Assembly (NCBI RefSeq): GCF_042652785.1
Contig: NZ_JBHSHD010000003.1
Location: forward strand, 62,001 to 126,000
DNA length: 64,000 bases
Reading direction: 5' to 3'
Origin: Dokdonella_A ginsengisoli
Lineage (GTDB): Bacteria > Pseudomonadota > Gammaproteobacteria > Xanthomonadales > Rhodanobacteraceae
Below, in pieces: positions 60,580 to 64,000 of this stretch. Each line of letters begins with the position of its first letter. Positions within the stretch are counted from its first letter, which is position 1. A program made the translations under genes and the position numbers. A model generated the notes under the pieces. The model saw only the letters and a list, made by a program, of their open reading frames with translations, ran no database searches and was not told the DNA's origin.

Positions 60580-61311
60580 ATGCGGAGTCTGCGCAAGCGC
60601 TTGCTCACGATTGCGCCGGCCATGGTCGGTGCAATCCTTCTCGCCTCATGGGGCGGGCTTCTTCTGTTGCTGACGATTGCCAAGCGCCCTGACTGGCTGC
60701 CGTCACCACATGGCATTTCAATCGAGCACCTGGGACAGTTCGGCGATGCCTTTGCGCCTGTCACGGCGTTGTTCGCCCTCATAGCAGCGGTTGGTGCGTG
60801 GCATAGCTATGAGGCGCAGCGCCAGCAGCTTGAGGACGAACGTAAGCGCAATCGTACGCAGCGATTTGACGATGTGTTCTTCAAGTTGCTCAGCTACTAC
60901 GACGACAAAATCAATCGCTCGATACGGCCGCTGATGAATGACCTTCGTGCGTATGTGTCGGGAACTGAGGATCCCCGCGTTAGCGAAAGGGAGAGGTGGT
61001 TAGATAGTTTGTACAAGGTGGACAGATTCGAAGATCTTACGGGTCTTGCTGCTCAAGTTCGTGCAATCGTGGGTTGGCTGCGTTCATCCAGTGCGGAAGA
61101 CATTGTTTCCCACGTGGATCTCCTCGATGCTCACCTCAGTGACGTCGAGCTATGGTTCTGGCAAAGAGCGATAGCAGATAAAGGGGATGAGTCCCTTGTG
61201 GCTGCAGGGGTTCAGTGGCGGATATTTGGGGATGCTCAAGGAATGACGGCTGATGCTGCTCGCGCGTTCAAGGCTCCGTCGAAAGTCACCGAGGAGGAAA
61301 TAGCAACTTGA
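60580..61311 (+). CDS. Putative abortive-infection (AbiC-like) membrane protein
   Basis: A 243-residue protein. Two membrane spans (about 10-32 and 50-68) are followed by a long cytoplasmic helical region. IEHLGQFGDAFAPVTALFAL and the stretch from EAQRQQLEDERKRNR to QRFDDVFFKLLSYYDD are typical of the putative phage abortive-infection protein family. The family's antiviral role is assigned by name more than by experiment. The gene is AT-richer than its neighbours and forms a pair with the lipoprotein. Confidence 0.78.
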   Translation: MRSLRKRLLTIAPAMVGAILLASWGGLLLLLTIAKRPDWLPSPHGISIEHLGQFGDAFAPVTALFALIAAVGAWHSYEAQRQQLEDERKRNRTQRFDDVFFKLLSYYDDKINRSIRPLMNDLRAYVSGTEDPRVSERERWLDSLYKVDRFEDLTGLAAQVRAIVGWLRSSSAEDIVSHVDLLDAHLSDVELWFWQRAIADKGDESLVAAGVQWRIFGDAQGMTADAARAFKAPSKVTEEEIAT

Positions 61312-61583
61312 GAGTTTTTTCCTGCTGCGGCGCAATACACCAGATTGCACCGGACTCGTGGTGCATCCAGAACCCGCATCGGGGCTTGCTCTGGCGTACT
61401 TTTTCTATCAATACACCAGTACCACCCCCCTCTCGACCAAGTAGCCTTTTCTGTTGATCTTTTATGAGGTGCTTGTGCATTGACGGAAATTTCGCTGCAA
61501 AGCAAGCTGTGGCGCGGGTTTCTGACGTACCAATCAGCTAGTACATCGCTGGTGCAAACCGGTGTATCCGATCGACGCAACCC
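61312..61583. other. Convergent intergenic region
   Basis: This 272-bp stretch lies between the AbiC-like gene and the convergent replication gene. It starts with a T-rich run (TTTTTT near 61314). No gene or strong hairpin is seen. Confidence 0.5.
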
Positions 61584-63338
61584 TCATGGCGGGGGCGGGG
61601 CGAACTCGGCCGCGTACCAGGTCATCGTCCGCTCAGTCGCGGACGGCTGCTGCCGTGCTTCGCCGATATCCTGCAGGTGGTTGAGAATCTCGATCCGCTC
61701 CTTGGGGTTGAGCCTTCGGAAGGCTTGCGATCTACGACACATAGTCGTCAATGTGTACCCGCCGCGGCCGGCCGCGCGTAGTGCCATCATGCAGTCTCGT
61801 ACTTTTCGCTCAAATTCCGACCCGGTCACACGCTCGCGTACGGTACATACTGAACGCGCGCCGTGGAACTTCACAAAATCGCAGGACCACTGCGCTGCCG
61901 CTTGCGTGATCTTCGGCTCGATTGGATCTAGCGCTGCGGCAGCGACAAGCGCGAGCTTCAGGGCTTGCTCGTGCCAGCGCACGACGAGGTTGTCGAAGCC
62001 GTCACCGTCTGCAGCTAGTCGTACACGCTCAGAGTCGGCGTAGTCATCAAATTCGTCGAGAATGGCTTCGGCTCGTGCGTCGGTGAAATTCACGACTCTC
62101 GGCGCCGAAGGGATGCAGCCGGCGAGGCTAAGATTCCTCGGGCTGGCGTGCGCCGCGCTCCGAATCGCCGCCGCCCATTCAACGAACTTTGATGGAACCG
62201 CGTCGGACATCGGCCGTTTGATCTTTGCCGGCACACCGGCCGCCTCCACGACGATCATGCGGCCGAGAAATCCATCCCGCACTTGGCCGAGAGTTAGTGC
62301 GTCGTAGTAGGTGCTCGGGGTTGTAGCTCCTAGCAAGTTCACGCATGGGAACCGTGCGGTTTTCTTCGATGCGTCGGTTCGTTGAGCGTAGTCTTTCCCG
62401 CCGAATACGGGATGCAGACGCCCGGAGAGCTGGAGCAAATACTTCGCTACCTCACGATGATGCCCGCCAAATCTCGGGTCTGCCATCGCGGCGAGATAGT
62501 GCCCCCACTCGTCGAGGGCGTACACGGTGTTGGGAGAGTCGACGATACGCGCGATAAGGCCGGCACCCGAAGCAATGTCGCTGCCCCCGCACAAGCCGTC
62601 CAGTTCGCATGCCTGGAGCAGAAGCCTGGGGGCTCGGAGGACGTGATCCTTTCCACCCCCTGAAGGCCCTACGATCGTGAGGTAGAGATTCGACGACAGC
62701 CCTGTCGGGCCACGCCACAGATTGCCGAGCGCCGCTGCGCAGAACGACAAGGCAGCTAGCGGCGAAAGGAGCGGCTGGGGACGATGCGAGGTCTCGGTTA
62801 CCCATCGCGCGATGTCACCGAGAATCCCCGGCGGCGCGGTGGTGAAATCAGGCAATCGGTCCAGAGACGGGATTTTGCGTTCGACCGGCTCAGCACTTGC
62901 TACGAGCGCTGAGGCGGCTGGTGGCGCCGGTGGATACCTGTGGCTGGCGACGGTCGGCTCGTACGTCGTCGGCTGCCCCGTTTTGATTGTCGCCTGGCAA
63001 GGGTTTCCTGCAGCGAGTTGACCAATCGGGTCGTCAGTCGGCGATATGGTGTCCCATGTTGGAACATTGATCGCCCGAGCGATTCGCCACAACGTGTACC
63101 ACGGGCCGCGGAGTGGATCGCGACTATTCCGATCGAGCGGAATCGTTTCGAAGAACGCTCGCCCGAGGTGCTCGCCTTCGATGACTCGGAATTCGATGTC
63201 GAGCACGTGCACGCCAGCATCCTGCGTATAGTGACCGACATCGTTAATTGCTACGGTGTAGTGACCATCCGGCAATGGACTCGCCAGCACGTGAGAAGCA
63301 TTTGTTGCACTCGCGGAAGCGAGATGAGTAGAATTCAC
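61584..63338 (-). CDS. DUF669-DUF3987-like replication ATPase fusion
   Basis: A phage or satellite replication protein of about 584 residues from GTG at 63338. Residues 20-130 resemble the DUF669 single-strand-DNA-binding type (DGHYTVAINDVG, VLDIEFRVIEGEHLGRAFFE). Residues 150-560 resemble DUF3987 helicase/primase-like ATPases: Walker A TIVGPSGGGKDHVLRA (about 221-236), Walker B VYALDEWGHYL (Asp276, Glu277). Walker A carries GKD in place of the usual GKS/T. Reading continues in frame to 63584 but would overlap the AlpA gene, so the shorter start is preferred. Confidence 0.78.
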   Translation of the reverse strand: MNSTHLASASATNASHVLASPLPDGHYTVAINDVGHYTQDAGVHVLDIEFRVIEGEHLGRAFFETIPLDRNSRDPLRGPWYTLWRIARAINVPTWDTISPTDDPIGQLAAGNPCQATIKTGQPTTYEPTVASHRYPPAPPAASALVASAEPVERKIPSLDRLPDFTTAPPGILGDIARWVTETSHRPQPLLSPLAALSFCAAALGNLWRGPTGLSSNLYLTIVGPSGGGKDHVLRAPRLLLQACELDGLCGGSDIASGAGLIARIVDSPNTVYALDEWGHYLAAMADPRFGGHHREVAKYLLQLSGRLHPVFGGKDYAQRTDASKKTARFPCVNLLGATTPSTYYDALTLGQVRDGFLGRMIVVEAAGVPAKIKRPMSDAVPSKFVEWAAAIRSAAHASPRNLSLAGCIPSAPRVVNFTDARAEAILDEFDDYADSERVRLAADGDGFDNLVVRWHEQALKLALVAAAALDPIEPKITQAAAQWSCDFVKFHGARSVCTVRERVTGSEFERKVRDCMMALRAAGRGGYTLTTMCRRSQAFRRLNPKERIEILNHLQDIGEARQQPSATERTMTWYAAEFAPPPP

Positions 63339-63487
63339 GTCGTAGGTTCCATTCGAAGCCCGCTCGGATTGCCGTCCGGCGGGCTTCTTCGTTTTCCGAC
63401 GAAGGAGCCCGCGCGCGGATACTGCTCGGCGCGATCCGTGCGCCATTGGCGCCAGCGTTGCGCCGGCTCGTTTCGATCCCTGGTGCG

Positions 63488-63727
63488 CTAAGCCGCTAGC
63501 GGCGCCGGACTCCCGGACGGCGCGTCGGCGCCGCGCGACGCAACCAACGCGGCGAGCAGCGCGTGAACTTCGCGATCGAGCCATCGGCTGGATCGCCCAA
63601 TCTTGACCGGCCGAAGTCCGTGGGTCCGGCCCAGTTCGTAGATCCGGCTCCGCGCCAACCCGAGGATCTGACCAACCTCGTCGATATCGATCAGTCGCTC
63701 GCTTGCGATTGTTGTGCTCACACTCAT
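63488..63727 (-). CDS. AlpA/excisionase-type regulator 2
   Basis: A 79-residue DNA-binding protein. LIDIDEVGQILGLARSRIYE and RPVKIGRSSRWLDREVHALL are the helix-turn-helix and wing of the AlpA family. In P4-like elements AlpA controls integrase or excision. It precedes the replication gene on the same strand and has upstream the same repeat as regulator 1. Confidence 0.88.
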   Translation of the reverse strand: MSVSTTIASERLIDIDEVGQILGLARSRIYELGRTHGLRPVKIGRSSRWLDREVHALLAALVASRGADAPSGSPAPLAA

Positions 63728-63784
63728 CTCCTGCCGCGCCGCGGCCTCAATTCCCGAACGTCGCTCGGTACGCCCTGCGTGACT

Positions 63785-63801
63785 AACCGGACGTCCTCGG
63801 A
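63785..63801 (-). repeat. Candidate integrase arm site R1
   Basis: Read on the minus strand this is CTCCGAGGACGTCCGG, the same word as L1 in opposite orientation. Confidence 0.6.
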
Positions 63802-63815
63802 GTCATCGTGCACGC

Positions 63816-63832
63816 CGGACGTCCTCGGACAT
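63816..63832 (-). repeat. Candidate integrase arm site R2
   Basis: Read on the minus strand it is ATGTCCGAGGACGTCCG, identical to site L1 across 17 bases and inverted relative to it. Confidence 0.65.
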
Positions 63833-63909
63833 AAGTACATCCGCTGGCGACTTCGGGCACCAGTACATTGAGGTGCAATGTTGTTTGGGTCAGGCCGCAG
63901 ACGGAAAGC
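63832..63909 (-). repeat. Duplicated regulatory repeat, copy 2
   Basis: About 78 bp nearly identical to 60005-60079. The dyad ACATTG-N5-CAATGT (63865-63881) is kept although its spacer differs, which suggests selection on the arms. It lies about 105 bp upstream of AlpA-type regulator 2. Confidence 0.88.
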
Positions 63910-64000
63910 GCCAGTAGGCAAGAAACCCGCGCTGCCGGCACTCCGCGCCTACTCGCCAAATTCGACCATCGTCGCGAGATGTTCGCGGTGCAGCGTTGCG

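Larger units (their letters stand above)
45741..64000. mobile_element. Integrative element at tRNA-Phe, right end not in window
   Basis: From the tRNA-Phe 3' end rightward, the gene content changes abruptly to a P4-type integrase, an AT-richer cargo, phage structural genes, AlpA-type regulators and a phage-type replication protein. No second copy of the tRNA 3' sequence is visible before 64000, so the right boundary is outside. No terminase, portal, capsid or lysis gene is visible. It is either an incomplete view of a prophage or a satellite-like element. Confidence 0.85.
63728..64000. promoter_or_regulatory. Regulatory region at right edge
   Basis: No gene is supported here. It holds two candidate integrase-arm words (63785-63801 and 63816-63832) immediately followed by the second copy of the 75-bp regulatory repeat. 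The last 90 bp contain no match to the tRNA-Phe 3' end. Confidence 0.7.

Noticed and set aside
63724..63921. Minus-strand open frame across the right-edge repeats
   Set aside because: It runs through the arm-site words and the duplicated regulatory repeat and has no protein motif, so it is treated as non-coding.
45741..64000. Complete prophage
   Set aside because: No terminase, portal, capsid or lysis gene and no second att copy is visible in the window.

Overview
The window is a contiguous, very GC-rich bacterial chromosome segment. Gene content and repeats point to a gammaproteobacterium of the Xanthomonadales (Lysobacteraceae or Rhodanobacteraceae type). The supporting signs are a mutY-yggX operon, rsmD divergent from ftsY, SufT, DUF2069 and DUF6491 proteins, an S8 protease with pre-peptidase C-terminal (PPC) domains, and REP-like palindromes typical of that order. 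No species is claimed.

Region 1 (1-45.7 kb) is ordinary chromosome with several regulatory pairs. It contains a four-gene minus operon (YihY/BrkB, TlpA-like thioredoxin, acylphosphatase, pseudouridine synthase), then wrbA with an in-frame REP-like insertion, DUF2069, and a divergent LysR/azoreductase pair. AidB, a one-domain asparaginase, a secreted subtilase, SufT, and a MocR regulator divergent from an FMN oxidase-GNAT pair follow. After a second LysR/isochorismatase pair comes a proton-translocating transhydrogenase operon (pntA1, pntA2, pntB) that is interrupted by a GxxExxY gene bounded by inverted repeats. Next are a cell-wall hydrolase beside a small GPPTTNP-repeat protein, an ECF sigma factor overlapping a TPR serine/threonine kinase, an exonuclease, Nudix, MAPEG, TMEM43-like and metallo-hydrolase genes, gamma-glutamyltransferase with ferredoxin, and coaD, rsmD, ftsY, mutY, yggX. 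The region ends with a BlaI/M56-peptidase sensor pair and three tandem DUF6491 secreted paralogues. The sensor carries a repeated IGSDYER domain.

Region 2 (45,741 to the window end) is an integrative element entered at a tRNA-Phe gene. A P4-type tyrosine integrase lies directly downstream of the tRNA. It is followed by a compositionally distinct, AT-richer cargo of FRG-domain, beta-family and sce7726-family genes, which is a strong candidate conflict or defence module. Small phage genes and helix-turn-helix genes come next. A minus-strand block encodes a giant polyvalent virion protein (ADP-ribosyltransferase-like, metallopeptidase-like and LPD38-like regions), a coiled-coil-rich structural protein and a tail fibre. 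A lipoprotein, a putative abortive-infection membrane protein, a DUF669-DUF3987-like replication fusion and a second AlpA-type regulator complete the visible part. Two AlpA-type genes share a duplicated operator-bearing upstream repeat. Four copies of a candidate integrase-arm motif occur, two at each side of the element in opposite orientation. No terminase, portal or capsid gene and no second att copy are visible, so the right end lies beyond the window or the element is satellite-like.

How the parts may work together: the chromosomal part is housekeeping plus stress, redox and envelope functions controlled by adjacent regulators (LysR x2, MocR, ECF/kinase, BlaI). In the mobile part, integrase and AlpA genes would control excision, the DUF3987 protein replication, the tail and polyvalent proteins virion assembly or DNA entry, and the FRG/beta/sce7726 and AbiC-like genes competition with other phages. 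The mobile-element roles are inference from family membership and position.
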